Counted from the first letter of the stretch, positions 17,230-27,070 are shown. The stretch is DNA of 64,000 nt from Iamia sp. SCSIO 61187 (GCF_019443745.1 NZ_CP050948.1:310001-374000), one strand, 5' to 3'. A program made the numbers and translations. The notes: a model not told the origin generated them from the sequence alone.

Positions 17230-18366
17230 TCAGGCGGCCAGGGCGGCGTAGGTGGCGAACACGATCGAGGCGCCGCGCAGGTCGCCGGCCAGGCCGCTGC
17301 TCATCTTGTTCATCACGTAGGTGATGGTGAGCCGCTGGTCGAGGTCGACCAGGGCGATCGAGCCGCCGTAGCCGCCCCAGAAGAACGACCGGGGGCTGCT
17401 GCTCAGCGGGATCGACTCGTTCATGAGGCCGAAGCCCATGCCGAACCGGATCTTCAGGCCCAGCACCAGGTCGTCGGTGTGGCTCTGCTCGTCGAGGATG
17501 CGCTCGACGCCCGCCTCCGACAGCAGGCGCACCCCGTCGACCTCGCCCCCGCAGGCGAGCGCCGAGTGGACCCGACCCACCGACCGGGCGTTGCCGGTCC
17601 CGCCGGCGGCGGGGATCTCGGCGCCCCGCCAGGCCCGGGTGCGGGGCTCGGTGGCGTCGATGGGGCAGCTCAGCAGGGTGCGGGCGGCGATCGAGTCGAG
17701 GTCGACGGCGTCGAGCGCCGCCGCCGCTCCCGGCGGCGGGACGAGGTCGGCGACCCGGCCGTCCTCCGACGCCGGCAGACCGATGTGGAAGTCGGCGCCG
17801 AGCGGCTCGGCCACCTCCTCGCGGAAGAAGGTGCCGATCGAACGCCCGGTGACCCGCCGCACGATCTCGCCCTGGAGGTACCCCTGGGTGACGGCGTGGT
17901 AGCCCGAGGCTGTGCCCGGCTCCCACCACGGGGCCTGGGCCGCCAGCCGGCCGCACACGGCGTCCCAGTCGTAGAGGTCGTCGGGCGTGATGGCGGGGTC
18001 GAAGCCCGACAGCCCGGAGGTGTGGCTCATGACGTGCGAGACGAGCACGCCCTCCTTGCCGTTGGCCGCGAACTCGGGCCAGTAGGTGGCGACGGGGGCG
18101 GAGAGGTCGACCTCGCCGCGGTCGGCAAGCATGAGCACGCAGAGGGCGGCCATGGTCTTGGTGGTCGAGTACACGTTGACGATCGTGTCCTCGGCCCACG
18201 GCGTCCCGTCGTCGTCGGCCACGCCGGCCCAGATGTCGACGACCGGGGCGCCGTCGAGGGTCACGGCCACGCTGGCGCCCCGCTCCTCGCCCCGCTCGAA
18301 GGCGGCGGCGAAGGTGTCGCGGACGGCGGCGAAGCGCGCGTCGCAGTGTCCCTGGACGTCGGTCAT
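17230..18366 (-). CDS. Serine hydrolase, beta-lactamase fold (EstB-like)
   Basis: A 378-residue class C beta-lactamase-fold protein with nucleophile Ser67 and Lys70 (YSTTK) and Tyr in SGYHAV near residue 155. The late GGYGGSIALVD and LTITYVMNKM strands complete the fold. No signal peptide is visible, so it is more likely a cytoplasmic family VIII esterase or amidase than a drug-resistance enzyme. AGGAGA lies six to eleven bases upstream of the ATG, and TAGGGT at 18402-18407 suggests a leader of about 30 bases. It is divergent from the GNAT gene. Confidence 0.88.
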   Translation of the reverse strand: MTDVQGHCDARFAAVRDTFAAAFERGEERGASVAVTLDGAPVVDIWAGVADDDGTPWAEDTIVNVYSTTKTMAALCVLMLADRGEVDLSAPVATYWPEFAANGKEGVLVSHVMSHTSGLSGFDPAITPDDLYDWDAVCGRLAAQAPWWEPGTASGYHAVTQGYLQGEIVRRVTGRSIGTFFREEVAEPLGADFHIGLPASEDGRVADLVPPPGAAAALDAVDLDSIAARTLLSCPIDATEPRTRAWRGAEIPAAGGTGNARSVGRVHSALACGGEVDGVRLLSEAGVERILDEQSHTDDLVLGLKIRFGMGFGLMNESIPLSSSPRSFFWGGYGGSIALVDLDQRLTITYVMNKMSSGLAGDLRGASIVFATYAALAA

Positions 18367-18401
18367 GGCTGTCTCCTGGTGCAGGCCCCCGGCGGGCGGG
18401 G

Positions 18402-18407
18402 ACCCTA
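18402..18407 (-). promoter_or_regulatory. -10 element TAGGGT of the serine hydrolase gene
   Basis: Unlike most such elements in this window, it lies about 35 bases before its ATG, consistent with the clear ribosome-binding site there. Confidence 0.45.
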
Positions 18408-18483
18408 GCCAGGCGCCGTCCGCCTAACAGGGAGGCGGCGGGTCGACGGCGGGCGATCGGGACGGATGGGGACCGCTCGGCCG

Positions 18484-18489
18484 TATCGT
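18484..18489 (+). promoter_or_regulatory. -10 element TATCGT, leaderless type
   Basis: Six bases before the ATG at 18496; this decides the start over the ATG ten codons upstream. Confidence 0.55.
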
Positions 18490-18495
18490 GCCCGG

Positions 18496-18939
18496 ATGCG
18501 CGTGGAGCGGGTCGATCCGGTCGTGACGCGCCCGCTGCGGAACGCGGTCCTGCGCCCGGGGATGGACGTCGACGCCGTCCACTGGCCCGACATCGAGTCG
18601 CCCGACGCCGTCACCTACGCCGTCGTCGGCGACGACGGCGCCCCGCTCACCACCGTCACCGTGATCCCGGCGCCGTGCCCGTGGCGGCCCGACGACCGCC
18701 CGGCCTGGCAGCTGCGGGGCATGGCCACCGCCGACGAGGCGCGGGGGCGGGGCGTCGGGCGCCTGGCCCTCGACGCAGCCGTCGACCACGTGCGGGCGAC
18801 GGGCGCCGCCCTCCTCTGGTGCAACGCCCGCGACGTGGCCCTGTCGTTCTACGCCCGGGCCGGCTTCGTGGTCGAGGGCGAGGGCTTCGTCAACGCCACC
18901 GGCATCCCCCACCACCCCATGGCGCTGCCCCTGCGGTGA
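18496..18939 (+). CDS. GNAT-family N-acetyltransferase
   Basis: A 147-residue acetyltransferase. The central WQLRGMATADEARGRGVGRLALDAAVDHV contains the acetyl-CoA pyrophosphate-binding R-G-x-G-x-G/A loop, and FYARAGFVVEGEGFVNATGIPHHPM is the usual C-terminal substrate side. The acceptor is unknown. It is the only plus-strand gene between the serine hydrolase and the regulator, and it ends convergently with the GbsR-like regulator gene. Confidence 0.88.
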   Translation: MRVERVDPVVTRPLRNAVLRPGMDVDAVHWPDIESPDAVTYAVVGDDGAPLTTVTVIPAPCPWRPDDRPAWQLRGMATADEARGRGVGRLALDAAVDHVRATGAALLWCNARDVALSFYARAGFVVEGEGFVNATGIPHHPMALPLR

Positions 18940-18978
18940 GCGTGGCCCGTCGGGCCGGCGACGCGCCTCGCGGCCCGA

Positions 18979-19479
18979 TCACGACGCGGTCGTCTCCACC
19001 CCGCGCCCGAAGGCGGCGACGCGGTCGGCCTTCTGCTCCCGCCAGCGCCCCAGCATCTCGGGCATCTCCTCGAGGAGGAACTGGTAGAACGCGCCCGTCT
19101 CGACCAGGCGGGCCCCGGTCGGGGTGTCGGGGCCGAACGACGCGGCGCCGTCGCGCATGTTGGCCACCCACCGGCCCAGCAGCTGGTCCCGCCGGGCGGC
19201 GGCTTCGTACCAGACCTCGTCGTGGAGCACGTACCGGTCGCGGCGCGACCCCCGCTCCCGCTCGCGCACCAGGAGGTCGACCTGGCGGAGGTAGCGCACC
19301 GCCCCGGAGATCGCCGCCGGGCTGACCCCGAGGGCCTCGGCCAGCTCGGCGGCGGTCAGGGCCCCCTCGTCGCTGGTGACCAGGGTGGCGAAGACGCGGG
19401 CGGGCATGCGAGGGATGCCGGCCTCCTCGAGCAGCGTCCCGAAGCGCTCGACGAACCCGCGGGCTGGCTCGGACACCAT
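18979..19479 (-). CDS. GbsR/MarR-like transcriptional regulator
   Basis: A 166-residue winged-helix regulator: LLEEAGIPRMPARVFATLVTSDEGALTAAELAEALGVSPAAISGAVRYLRQVDLLVRERERGSRRDRYVL contains the HTH, recognition helix and basic wing. The remainder is helical, as in GbsR-like dimers. It is divergent from an ABC-2 export operon and shares a 61-bp control region with it, so it probably represses that exporter and itself. The ATG at 19479 lies six bases after CAAGAT. Confidence 0.85.
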   Translation of the reverse strand: MVSEPARGFVERFGTLLEEAGIPRMPARVFATLVTSDEGALTAAELAEALGVSPAAISGAVRYLRQVDLLVRERERGSRRDRYVLHDEVWYEAAARRDQLLGRWVANMRDGAASFGPDTPTGARLVETGAFYQFLLEEMPEMLGRWREQKADRVAAFGRGVETTAS

Positions 19480-19494
19480 CCCCGCATCTTGGCA

Positions 19495-19533
19495 CATCTG
19501 AACCTTCACAACCATCTGAACCCTGTGTAGGGT
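19495..19533 (+). promoter_or_regulatory. ABC exporter promoter with two direct-repeat operator sites
   Basis: TTCACA at 19505-19510 and TAGGGT at 19528-19533 are 17 bases apart, and the ATG follows seven bases later. The 10-mer CATCTGAACC occurs at 19495-19504 and 19513-19522, spaced 18 bp, flanking the -35. These are likely binding sites of the divergent regulator; its own -10 (CAAGAT) overlaps the same region. Confidence 0.65.
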
Positions 19534-19540
19534 CATCCGC

Positions 19541-20485
19541 ATGGGTGATCTCGTCATCGACGTCGCCGGCCTGCGGAAGCGCTTCGGTGCGACGGTGGCG
19601 CTCGACGGGCTGGACCTCACCGTCGGGCGGGGCGAGGTCCACGGCTTCGTCGGGCCCAACGGCTCCGGCAAGTCGACCACCATCCGGGTCCTGCTCGGCC
19701 TGCTCCGCGCCGACGGCGGGACCGTGCGCCTGCTCGACGGCGACCCCTGGCGCGACGCCGTCGCCCTTCACCGCCGGCTCGCCTACGTGCCCGGCGACGT
19801 CGACCTGTGGCCCAACCTGACCGGCGGCGAGGCCATCGACGTGATCAGCCGGCTGCGGGGCGGGCTGGACCGGGGTCGGCGCGACGAGATGGTCGACCGC
19901 TTCGACCTCGACCCCACCAAGCGGGGGCGCACCTACTCGAAGGGCAACCGCCAGAAGGTCGCCCTGGTGGCGGCGCTGGCCTCCGACGTCGAGCTGCTGG
20001 TGCTCGACGAGCCCACCTCGGGTCTGGACCCGTTGATGGAGGCCGTGTTCCAGGACTGCATCCGCGAGGCCACCGCCGACGGGCGCACCGTCCTGCTCTC
20101 GAGCCACATCCTCGCCGAGGTCGAGGCCCTCTGCGACCGCCTCAGCATCATCCGCCAGGGGCGGACGGTGGAGAGCGGGACCCTCGACGAGATGCGCCAC
20201 CTGACCCGCACCACGCTCGACGTCGAGGTCGCCCGCCCACCGACCGGGATGGACGGCCTCGCCGGGGTCCACGGCCTGCGGGTCGACGAGGTCGTCGCCG
20301 GCGACGGGGGCCCGGACGGTGACGGGCGGGGCCACCGGGTGCGCTTCGACGTCGACACCGACCAGCTGGGCCGGGCCATCGCCCACTTGAGCGACCTGGG
20401 CATCCGCTCGCTGGCCAGCCACCCGCCCACGCTCGAGGAGCTGTTCCTCCGCCACTACGGCGACGAGCTCGAGGGTGAGGCGTGA
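19541..20485 (+). CDS. ABC exporter ATP-binding protein
   Basis: A 314-residue ABC ATPase: Walker [10 protein letters not shown] (38-46), the signature in the variant form YSKGNRQK, Walker [16 protein letters not shown], and the switch His in [16 protein letters not shown]. The C-terminal 90 residues carry the accessory domain common in ABC-2 drug or polyketide exporters. It pairs with the permease whose gene begins inside its last four bases (GTGA). Exporters of this kind usually move hydrophobic antibiotics or lipids. Control by the divergent regulator is inferred from the shared promoter. Confidence 0.93.
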   Translation: MGDLVIDVAGLRKRFGATVALDGLDLTVGRGEVHGFVGPNGSGKSTTIRVLLGLLRADGGTVRLLDGDPWRDAVALHRRLAYVPGDVDLWPNLTGGEAIDVISRLRGGLDRGRRDEMVDRFDLDPTKRGRTYSKGNRQKVALVAALASDVELLVLDEPTSGLDPLMEAVFQDCIREATADGRTVLLSSHILAEVEALCDRLSIIRQGRTVESGTLDEMRHLTRTTLDVEVARPPTGMDGLAGVHGLRVDEVVAGDGGPDGDGRGHRVRFDVDTDQLGRAIAHLSDLGIRSLASHPPTLEELFLRHYGDELEGEA

Positions 20486-22062
20486 GCGCCCGGTTCGCCG
20501 GGACCGGGGCGCTGGTGCGGCTGGCGCTGCGCCGGGACCGGGTGCGCCTGACCCTGTGGGTGGGGATCCTCGTGGCCCTCATCGCCTGGAGCGCCCAGAG
20601 CATCCTGGCGCTCTACACCGAGCCGGACCTGGCCACCTTCGCCCGCACCGCCGACGCCAACGCCACCCTGATCGCCCTGTCGGGTCCCGCCCGCGGGCTC
20701 GAGACCTTCGGCGGCCGGGTCGCCTTCGAGGTCTGGCAGATGGCCATCGCCGTCGCCCTGATGGGCCTGCTGACCGTCGTGCGCCACACCCGCCACGAGG
20801 AGGAGGCGGGCCGGGCCGAGCTCCTGCGGGCCGCCGAGGTCGGCCGTCACGCCCACAGCGCCGCCGCCCTGCTGGTGACGACCGGGGCGTCGGTCGCCGT
20901 GGGGCTGGGCGCGGCGGCGCTGCTCGCCCTCCAGGACCTGCCCGCCACCGGGTCGCTCGTCCTGGGCCTGGCCCTGGCCAGCCTGGGGACCTCGTTCGGG
21001 GCGATCGGCCTCCTGGCCGCCCAGGTCACCGAGCACGGCCGGGCGGCCTCGGGCCTCGCCGTGGCGGTCATGGGGGCGACCTACGTGGCCCGGGCGGTGG
21101 GCGACATCGGCAGCGGGGCCCTGTCGTGGGTCTCGCCGTTCGGGTGGGCCCAGGCCGCCCGGCCCTACGCGGGGGACCGGTGGTGGCCGCTGATCGTGTC
21201 GGTCGCGGTGAGCGGCGTGGTGGTGCTCGTCGCCCTGGCGGTGGAGGAGCGGCGCGACGTCGGCGCCGGCCTCGTCCGCCCCCGCCCCGGCCCGCCCGCG
21301 GCGTCGTCGGCCCTCGGCACGCCGATCGGGATGGCCTGGCGGCTCCAGCGGAGCACCCTGCTGGCCTGGACGGTCGGCGGCGCCCTCCTCGGCCTCGCCA
21401 TGGGCTCGGTCGCCGAGAGCGCCGACGACCTCGTCGGCGACAACGAGGAGATCCGGGACTACCTGGCGTCGGTGTCGGGTGCCTCGCTGGCCGACCTCTT
21501 CCTGGCCACGATCCTCCTGTACCTCGCCCTCGTCGCCACCGGCTACGCCCTGCAGGCGGTCCTGCGGGTGCGGGCCGAGGAGGCCGCCGGTCGGGGCGAG
21601 ACCGTCCTGGCCACCGCCACGTCCCGGGCGGCGTGGGCCGGAAGCCACGTGATCGTGGCGGCCGGCGGGGCGGTGTGCGTCCTGGGCACGGCGGCGGGCG
21701 GGCTCGGCATCTCCTACGGCCTCGCTGCGGGCGACGCCGGCGAGATCCCCCGCCTGGTGGCGGCGGCGACGGCGTACCTCCCCCCGCTCGCCCTCGCCCT
21801 CGCCCTGGCCGTCGCCGTCGTCGGGCTCTGGCCCCAGGGGTCGGTGTCGGTCTGGGCCGTGCTGGTGGTGGCGGCCTTCGTCGGCCTCCTCGGCGACGGC
21901 CTCGACCTGCCCGGGTGGGTCAGGGACGTGTCGCCGTTCAGCCACGTCGCCGCGGTCCCGGCCGAGTCGACGCCGGCGCTGCCACTGGTGGTCCTGGGCT
22001 TCCTCGCCCTGGTCACGGCGGCCGCCGGGATGGTGGGACTGCGCCGTCGCGACATCGGCTGA
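20482..22062 (+). CDS. ABC exporter permease (polyketide-antibiotic-exporter type)
   Basis: A 526-residue integral membrane protein with about twelve hydrophobic helices in two similar halves, a large single-chain permease form typical of the actinobacterial 'exporter of polyketide antibiotics' family. The segment [19 protein letters not shown] opens the first half and [25 protein letters not shown] opens the second, so an ancient internal duplication is visible. Charged loops contain [16 protein letters not shown] and [20 protein letters not shown] at equivalent positions. It forms the transport channel with the upstream ATPase. Its substrate is unknown. Confidence 0.9.
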   Translation: MSARFAGTGALVRLALRRDRVRLTLWVGILVALIAWSAQSILALYTEPDLATFARTADANATLIALSGPARGLETFGGRVAFEVWQMAIAVALMGLLTVVRHTRHEEEAGRAELLRAAEVGRHAHSAAALLVTTGASVAVGLGAAALLALQDLPATGSLVLGLALASLGTSFGAIGLLAAQVTEHGRAASGLAVAVMGATYVARAVGDIGSGALSWVSPFGWAQAARPYAGDRWWPLIVSVAVSGVVVLVALAVEERRDVGAGLVRPRPGPPAASSALGTPIGMAWRLQRSTLLAWTVGGALLGLAMGSVAESADDLVGDNEEIRDYLASVSGASLADLFLATILLYLALVATGYALQAVLRVRAEEAAGRGETVLATATSRAAWAGSHVIVAAGGAVCVLGTAAGGLGISYGLAAGDAGEIPRLVAAATAYLPPLALALALAVAVVGLWPQGSVSVWAVLVVAAFVGLLGDGLDLPGWVRDVSPFSHVAAVPAESTPALPLVVLGFLALVTAAAGMVGLRRRDIG

Positions 22063-22131
22063 GCGCCCCGCGGCCCCACCGGCGTCGCAGCCGTTCTCGG
22101 GGCGATGGCGCGCGAGGGGTCCCCGACGCCC

Positions 22132-22137
22132 TACGCT
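22132..22137 (+). promoter_or_regulatory. -10 element TACGCT of the cold-shock gene
   Basis: It predicts a 5' leader of about 65 bases before the GTG at 22209, in keeping with cold-shock genes that carry structured leaders. No good -35 is visible. Confidence 0.4.
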
Positions 22138-22208
22138 AGGGAGCCACTGCGCCACTCAGGCGTGGTGGCGCGCCGACACCCGGCCCGCACACGCAAGGAC
22201 ATGATTCT

Positions 22209-22409
22209 GTGGCTACTGGTACCGTGAAGTTCTTCAACGCTGAGAAGGGCTTCGGCTTCATCACTCGGGAGGGTGCGGACGACGTCTTCGTCCACTTCTC
22301 CAACATCCAGGGCGAGGGCTACAAGTCCCTCGACGAGGGGCAGAAGGTCGAGTTCGACGTGGCCCCCGGCCGCAAGGGCGAAGAGGCCCAGAACGTCCGC
22401 GTCATCTGA
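22209..22409 (+). CDS. cspA: Cold-shock protein, CspA family
   Basis: A 66-residue OB-fold protein with both RNA-binding motifs, KGFGFIT and DVFVHFS. It binds single-stranded RNA and DNA and prevents RNA secondary structure. It starts at GTG ([16 protein letters not shown]), with AAGGAC about eight bases upstream. It is a single gene closed by a strong terminator at 22431. Its codons include more A/T-ending choices than its neighbours, as expected for a highly expressed gene. Confidence 0.95.
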   Translation: MATGTVKFFNAEKGFGFITREGADDVFVHFSNIQGEGYKSLDEGQKVEFDVAPGRKGEEAQNVRVI

Positions 22410-22430
22410 CGCACCCCTGATCGACTGAGC

Positions 22431-22458
22431 GAGCCGCCGGCCTTCGGGCCGGCGGCTC
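22431..22458 (+). terminator. Intrinsic-type terminator after the cold-shock gene
   Basis: A perfect 12-bp stem (GAGCCGCCGGCC) closed by a TTCG tetraloop, followed by GTTCG. It lacks a long T tract, as is common in high-GC actinobacteria. Confidence 0.85.
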
Positions 22459-22502
22459 GTTCGCGTCACGGCCCTCGTCGCGCCCCCTCGGCCGCCGTCG
22501 GG

Positions 22503-22508
22503 CACGAT
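22503..22508 (+). promoter_or_regulatory. -10 element CACGAT, leaderless type
   Basis: Six bases before the GTG at 22515; it keeps A at position 2 and T at position 6. Confidence 0.4.
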
Positions 22509-22514
22509 GGGGCG

Positions 22515-23474
22515 GTGGACCCCTCCGACCCCGTGCTCGTCGAGGTCGTGCGGGACGGCTGGGTCGAGAGCGTCCACCGCGGCCGGCTCCTGGTCCTCGC
22601 CGCCGACGGTCGGGCCCTCGTCTCGCTCGGCGCCGTCGAGGAGGCGGTGCTGCTGCGCAGCTGCGCCAAGCCGCTCCAGGCCTGGGCGCTGGTGCGCGCC
22701 GGCTGGACCGCCCCGCCCGAGCAGGTCGCCCTGGCCTGCGCCAGCCACGGCGGGACCGACCGCCACGTCGCCGTGGTGGGCGAGATCCTCGCCGCCGCCG
22801 GGCTCGACGCCGACGCCCTGGGCACCACCCCCGGGTACGCCCTCGACCCCGACGCAGCGGCGACCCAGCGGGTCGAGGGCGGGCCGACGGCGCTGCGCCA
22901 CAACTGCTCGGGCAAGCACGCGGCGATGCTGGCGACCTGCGCCCTCCTCGGGCACCCGACCGAGACCTACCTCGAGCCCGACCACCCGGTGCAGGCCGAC
23001 CTCGTCACCCGGCAGGAGGAGCTCATCGGGTCGCGGTGCCTCCACCTCGCCGTCGACGGGTGCGGCGCGCCGATCGGGGCCTTCCCGCTCGAGGGCCTGG
23101 CCCGGGCCTACGCCCGCATCGCCACCGCCCCGGTCGACGGCCGCGACGGTCCGGTGGCCGCGGCCATGCGGCTCCACCCCGACCTGGTGGCGGGCGACGG
23201 GCGGGCCGCCACCACCTTGATGCGGGCCATCCCCGGGCTGATCGCCAAGGACGGGGCCGAGGGCCTCTTCGCCGCCGCCCTGCCAGACGGCCGCGCCGTG
23301 GCCGTGAAGGTCGACGACGGGGCAACGCGGGCCGCCTCGGTCGTGGCCGCCTCCGCCCTCGCCCACCTGGTGCGCGACGAGCCCGGCGTCGACCTCGACC
23401 TCCTGGCCGACGTCGCCCTCCCCGACGTCGACGGCGGAGGCCGCCCCGTCGGCGAGATCCGCTCCATCGTCTGA
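22515..23474 (+). CDS. Asparaginase II family (Rhizobium etli type) L-asparaginase
   Basis: A 319-residue protein of the family of the R. etli thermolabile asparaginase, distinct from the E. coli AnsA/B type. The Ser-Lys pair Ser49/Lys52 (RSCAKPLQ), Ser77 (ASHGG), Cys131/Lys134 (NCSGKHAAML), Cys183 (DGCGAP) and Lys245 (IAKDGAEG) correspond to the reported active-site and zinc-site residues. It should hydrolyse L-asparagine to aspartate and ammonia. It begins at GTG (VDPSDPVLVEVVRDG) and is convergent with the VOC gene. Confidence 0.9.
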   Translation: MDPSDPVLVEVVRDGWVESVHRGRLLVLAADGRALVSLGAVEEAVLLRSCAKPLQAWALVRAGWTAPPEQVALACASHGGTDRHVAVVGEILAAAGLDADALGTTPGYALDPDAAATQRVEGGPTALRHNCSGKHAAMLATCALLGHPTETYLEPDHPVQADLVTRQEELIGSRCLHLAVDGCGAPIGAFPLEGLARAYARIATAPVDGRDGPVAAAMRLHPDLVAGDGRAATTLMRAIPGLIAKDGAEGLFAAALPDGRAVAVKVDDGATRAASVVAASALAHLVRDEPGVDLDLLADVALPDVDGGGRPVGEIRSIV

Positions 23475-23501
23475 CCACGGCGCGCCGCACCGTCGCGCCA
23501 C

Positions 23502-23518
23502 CGTCCCGGGCCGGGACG
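23502..23518. terminator. Short bidirectional hairpin between convergent genes
   Basis: CGTCCCG-GGC-CGGGACG, a perfect 7-bp stem in the 48-bp gap between the asparaginase and VOC genes. Confidence 0.55.
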
Positions 23519-23522
23519 ACCG

Positions 23523-23921
23523 CTACTCGACACGCCTCCGCAAGGGGTGGTCGGGCGGGGTCTCGACCAGCACGATCCGCACGCCGTCGGGGTCCGAGAG
23601 CCAGCACTCGACCAGGCCCCACGGCATGCGCTCGGCCGAGCGGTCGATGGCGACCCCGGCCCGCACCAGCCGGGCCTCCTCGTCGGGGACCGACGCCACC
23701 TGCAGCCACACCACCGTGGACCCCGAGCCCGACGGCCCGGTCGCCTCCGGTGAGGACGTGAGCTCGACGAACCCGCCCCCGGCGAAGAGGACGACCCCCG
23801 TCACCTCGCCGCCGGCGCCGTACTCCCGGGCCACCGTCAGGCCGAGGGTGTCCTCCCAGAACCGGCGGGACGCGGCCAGGTCCCGGCACCGGAAGATCGT
23901 CCGCATCGAGAGCACGTCCAT
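23523..23921 (-). CDS. VOC-superfamily (glyoxalase/bleomycin-resistance fold) protein
   Basis: A 132-residue VOC protein with two beta-alpha-beta-beta-beta units: [30 protein letters not shown] and later [20 protein letters not shown] with a final [14 protein letters not shown]. Acidic residues (Glu in FVELTS and VLVET) could serve as metal ligands, but the His ligands typical of glyoxalase I are absent at the N terminus, so the activity is undefined. The ATG at 23921 lies six bases after CAGGAT. It is divergent from ctaC. Confidence 0.82.
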   Translation of the reverse strand: MDVLSMRTIFRCRDLAASRRFWEDTLGLTVAREYGAGGEVTGVVLFAGGGFVELTSSPEATGPSGSGSTVVWLQVASVPDEEARLVRAGVAIDRSAERMPWGLVECWLSDPDGVRIVLVETPPDHPLRRRVE

Positions 23922-23997
23922 GCCGGCATCCTGGCGCGCCGGGCCAGGTCGGGTGGGTCCGGGCCCGTCCAACCCGACCCCCCTCGCGGATCGTCGG

Positions 23998-24003
23998 TAG
24001 GGT
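23998..24003 (+). promoter_or_regulatory. -10 element TAGGGT of the ctaC operon
   Basis: Nine bases before the ATG at 24013; no ribosome-binding site is visible. Confidence 0.5.
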
Positions 24004-24012
24004 CGGGCGCGC

Positions 24013-24786
24013 ATGCGCCGGACGATCCCCGCCCGCCTCGGCCGACCCGGCCTCGTCGTGGTGCTGGGGGCTGGGCTGGCGGGCTGCGGGATGCCCGACC
24101 CGGTGACCGAGCAGGGCGAGTCGGTCCGCACGCTCTGGAACCCGACCATCGTGGCCGCCATCGCCGTGGGCGCCTTCGTGTGGGCCCTGGCGCTGTGGTC
24201 GGTCGTCCGCTACCGGAAGCGGAACGAGACCCTGCCGACCCAGGTCGCCGAGCACATCCCGATCGAGATCGTCTACACCGTCGTCCCCATCTTGATCGTC
24301 GCCGGGCTGTTCGTCGTCGGGGCGGCGACCACCACGAAGGTCGAGGAGAAGGCGGAGGACCCCGACGTCGTCGTCGACGTCGAGGGCTTCCAGTGGTCGT
24401 GGCAGTTCACCTACATCGAGGAGGACGTCCTGGTCTCGGGCGACGGCTCCGGGACCGACGGGCCCGAGCTGGTCCTGCCCGTGGGCCAGACCACCCGCCT
24501 GAACCTCATCTCCGACGACGTGGCCCACTCGTTCTGGGTGCCGGAGTTCCTCACCAAGCGCGACCTCATCCCCGGCATCGACAACGAGATCGACGTGACC
24601 CCCACCGAGACGGGCACCTACCGGGGTCGCTGCGCCGAGTACTGCGGGCTCGACCACTGGCGCATGTACTTCTCGGTGCGGATCGTGACCGCCGAGGAGT
24701 TCGAGGCGTGGGTGGCCGAGAACGCCGGAGGCGATCCCGTGTCGGCCGAGGCCGACGCCCCCGAAGAGGGAGAGGGCAGCGGATGA
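24013..24786 (+). CDS. ctaC: Cytochrome c oxidase subunit II
   Basis: A 257-residue CtaC. A lipoprotein-type signal ends at LAGC (Cys near residue 26), followed by two transmembrane helices and the cupredoxin domain. The binuclear CuA ligands are Cys207, Cys211, His215 and Met218 ([12 protein letters not shown]), with the upstream His in [12 protein letters not shown] and the electron-entry segment EGFQWSWQF. It accepts electrons from the cytochrome c domain of the bc1 complex. It overlaps ctaD by four bases (ATGA) and heads the ctaC-ctaD-ctaF operon. Confidence 0.95.
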   Translation: MRRTIPARLGRPGLVVVLGAGLAGCGMPDPVTEQGESVRTLWNPTIVAAIAVGAFVWALALWSVVRYRKRNETLPTQVAEHIPIEIVYTVVPILIVAGLFVVGAATTTKVEEKAEDPDVVVDVEGFQWSWQFTYIEEDVLVSGDGSGTDGPELVLPVGQTTRLNLISDDVAHSFWVPEFLTKRDLIPGIDNEIDVTPTETGTYRGRCAEYCGLDHWRMYFSVRIVTAEEFEAWVAENAGGDPVSAEADAPEEGEGSG

Positions 24787-26492
24787 CCACCCTCGACGAC
24801 GACCTCCGCGACGAGGTCGCCTCCACGCCCCCCGACGACGAGCCCGACCGGCCGCCGTCGTCGGTGCGGGGCCGGGGGCTGCTCGGCCTCCTCACCAGCA
24901 CCGACCACAAGGTCATCGGGCTGATGTACATCGTCACCGCCCTGCTGTTCTTCCTGCTGGGCGGGGCGCTGGCCACGGTGGTGCGGATCGAGCTGTACTC
25001 GCCGGGCACCCAGGTCGTGGAGCCGGGCGCCTACAACCAGGTCTTCACCATGCACGGCAGCGTGATGATCTACCTGTTCATCACGCCGGTCGCCTTCGGC
25101 CTGGCCAACTACCTGGTGCCCCTCCAGATCGGGGCCAAGGAGATGGCCTTCCCCCGGCTGAACGCCCTCGGGTACTGGCTGTTCCTCTTCGGCGGGCTCA
25201 CCATGGTGGCCGGGTTCCTCACCGCCGACGGACCGGCGGCGTTCGGCTGGACCGCCTACGCCCCGCTGTCGGAGGCGATCCGCAGCCCCGCCATCGGCCA
25301 CGACCTGTGGCTGTTCTCCATCGTGCTGACCGGCACCGGCACCATCACCGCGGCGGTGAACGTCATCGCCACCGTGCTGGCGATGCGCGCCTCCGGCATG
25401 TCGATGTTCCGGATGCCGATCTTCAGCTGGAACATGCTCGTGACGAGCGTGCTCGTGCTGATCGCCTTCCCGGTGCTCACCGCGGCGTCGGTGATGATGC
25501 TCGCCGACCGCAACCTCGACGCCCAGATCTTCAACGCCGAGGGCGGCGGCCAGCCGATCCTGTGGCAGCACTTCTTCTGGTTCTTCGGCCACCCCGAGGT
25601 GTACATCGTCGCCCTCCCGTTCTTCGGGATCGTCACCGAGGTGCTGGCGGTGTTCTCGTCCCGGCCGGTGTTCGGCTACCGGGGGCTGGTGCTGGCGACG
25701 TTCGCCATCGCCTCGCTGTCGGTCGGCGTGTGGGGCCACCACATGTTCACCACCGGCGACGCCGCCACCGGCTACTTCTCGGGGCTGTCGCTGCTGATCG
25801 CGGTGCCGACGGGCGTGAAGTTCTTCAACTGGATCGGGACGATGTGGGGCGGGCGGTTGCGGTTCCCCACGCCGATGCTGTTCACCATCGGGTTCCTGCT
25901 GCTGTTCGTGATGGGCGGCGTCACCGGCGTCGTCCTCGCCCTGCCGGCCCTCGACTTCCAGCTCCACGACTCGTACTTCGTCGTCGCCCACTTCCACTAC
26001 GTGATGTTCGGCGGGTCGGCCTTCGCCCTCTACGCCGGCATCTACTACTGGTTCCCCAAGGCGACGGGCCGGATGCTCCACGAGGGCTGGGGCCGGGTCC
26101 ACTTCGTGATGACGTTCGTGGGGTTCAACACCACGTTCCTGGTCCAGCACGTGCTCGGCGCCCAGGGGATGCCCCGTCGGGTGGCCGACTACCTGCCCGA
26201 GGACGGGTTCACGTTCCTCAACCGGGTGTCGACCGTCGGCGCCCTGATCATGGCCGCGTCGGTGTTCCCGCTGGCCTGGAACGTCTGGCGGTCGCTGCGC
26301 CGGGGCGAGGTCGCCGGCGACGACCCGTGGGAGGGCCAGACCCTCGAGTGGGCCACCACCTCACCGCCGCCCCCGCACAACTTCGACGCGCTGCCGCCCA
26401 TCCGGTCGAACCGCCCGGTGTGGGACCAGCGGCACCCGACCCGCAAGCGAGCCCGGGCCGTGGAGGCCCAGGCGGAGGAGGCGGCGACGTGA
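24783..26492 (+). CDS. ctaD: Cytochrome c oxidase subunit I
   Basis: A 569-residue heme-copper oxidase core with twelve predicted transmembrane helices. Visible ligands: the low-spin heme His in [12 protein letters not shown], CuB His in [10 protein letters not shown] and [11 protein letters not shown], and the [14 protein letters not shown] helix with the high-spin and low-spin heme His. GHPEVY carries the D-channel Glu of A1-type oxidases, so this is an aa3-type enzyme that reduces O2 and pumps protons. The ATG at 24783 sits inside the ctaC stop. Its own stop overlaps ctaF (GTGA). Confidence 0.96.
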   Translation: MTTLDDDLRDEVASTPPDDEPDRPPSSVRGRGLLGLLTSTDHKVIGLMYIVTALLFFLLGGALATVVRIELYSPGTQVVEPGAYNQVFTMHGSVMIYLFITPVAFGLANYLVPLQIGAKEMAFPRLNALGYWLFLFGGLTMVAGFLTADGPAAFGWTAYAPLSEAIRSPAIGHDLWLFSIVLTGTGTITAAVNVIATVLAMRASGMSMFRMPIFSWNMLVTSVLVLIAFPVLTAASVMMLADRNLDAQIFNAEGGGQPILWQHFFWFFGHPEVYIVALPFFGIVTEVLAVFSSRPVFGYRGLVLATFAIASLSVGVWGHHMFTTGDAATGYFSGLSLLIAVPTGVKFFNWIGTMWGGRLRFPTPMLFTIGFLLLFVMGGVTGVVLALPALDFQLHDSYFVVAHFHYVMFGGSAFALYAGIYYWFPKATGRMLHEGWGRVHFVMTFVGFNTTFLVQHVLGAQGMPRRVADYLPEDGFTFLNRVSTVGALIMAASVFPLAWNVWRSLRRGEVAGDDPWEGQTLEWATTSPPPPHNFDALPPIRSNRPVWDQRHPTRKRARAVEAQAEEAAT

Positions 26493-27070
26493 GCGACGAC
26501 GTCAGCGAGGACCCGGTCGGCGACTCGGTCGACGACTCGGTCGACGACGCGGGCGACGACGTCAGCGACGACCCGATCGACCCGCCCGACCCCGAGGCGG
26601 TGACCGAGCCCGAGGTGGCCGAGGAGGAGGCCGAGCGCGACGACGCCGGCCGCTCCGCCGAGGCCGCCCGATCCGGGTGGACCACCCAGGCGAGGCTGTT
26701 CGGCGGCGCCGGCGTGTTCATCCTCCTCATCGCCCTCCTCTACTGGTTCGTGTCCTACGAGCACGCCGGCTCGACCCTGCTGGCCCTGGCCGCCGTCCTC
26801 GCCCTCACGACCGCCGCCTACGTGGCCTGGCCCCGCCGCGACGCCGGCGGCCACGGGGGCGACGACGGGGGCCACGGCCTCGAGCCGGGCCACGACCCCC
26901 ACGACGGGGTGTGGTTCCCCGAGGCCAGCATCTGGCCCTTCGCCATCGGGGCCGGCATGGCCCTCATCGCCAACGGGCTCCTGCTGGGCCGGTGGCTGGT
27001 GATCCCGGCGGCGGTGTTCCTGGCCTGGGCCCTCGCCGGCATGATCCGCCAGGGCCGTCACCGCATCTGA
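26489..27070 (+). CDS. ctaF: Cytochrome c oxidase subunit IV, actinobacterial type, with acidic N-terminal extension
   Basis: A 193-residue membrane protein in the ctaF position. Residues about 1-60 are strongly acidic and built from short VSDD, VDDS and DDPxD repeats before the first transmembrane helix ([19 protein letters not shown]). Two further hydrophobic regions include [21 protein letters not shown]. CtaF is normally about 140 residues, so the acidic cytoplasmic tail is an addition. The subunit stabilises the aa3 complex in the actinobacterial bc1-aa3 supercomplex. The GTG overlaps the ctaD stop by four bases. Confidence 0.85.
   Translation: MSDDVSEDPVGDSVDDSVDDAGDDVSDDPIDPPDPEAVTEPEVAEEEAERDDAGRSAEAARSGWTTQARLFGGAGVFILLIALLYWFVSYEHAGSTLLALAAVLALTTAAYVAWPRRDAGGHGGDDGGHGLEPGHDPHDGVWFPEASIWPFAIGAGMALIANGLLLGRWLVIPAAVFLAWALAGMIRQGRHRI

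Noticed and set aside
17189-18199. N-terminal extension of the SNF2 protein into the serine hydrolase gene
   Set aside because: It overlaps a conserved gene on the same strand in another frame; the ATG at 17188 has a fitting -10.
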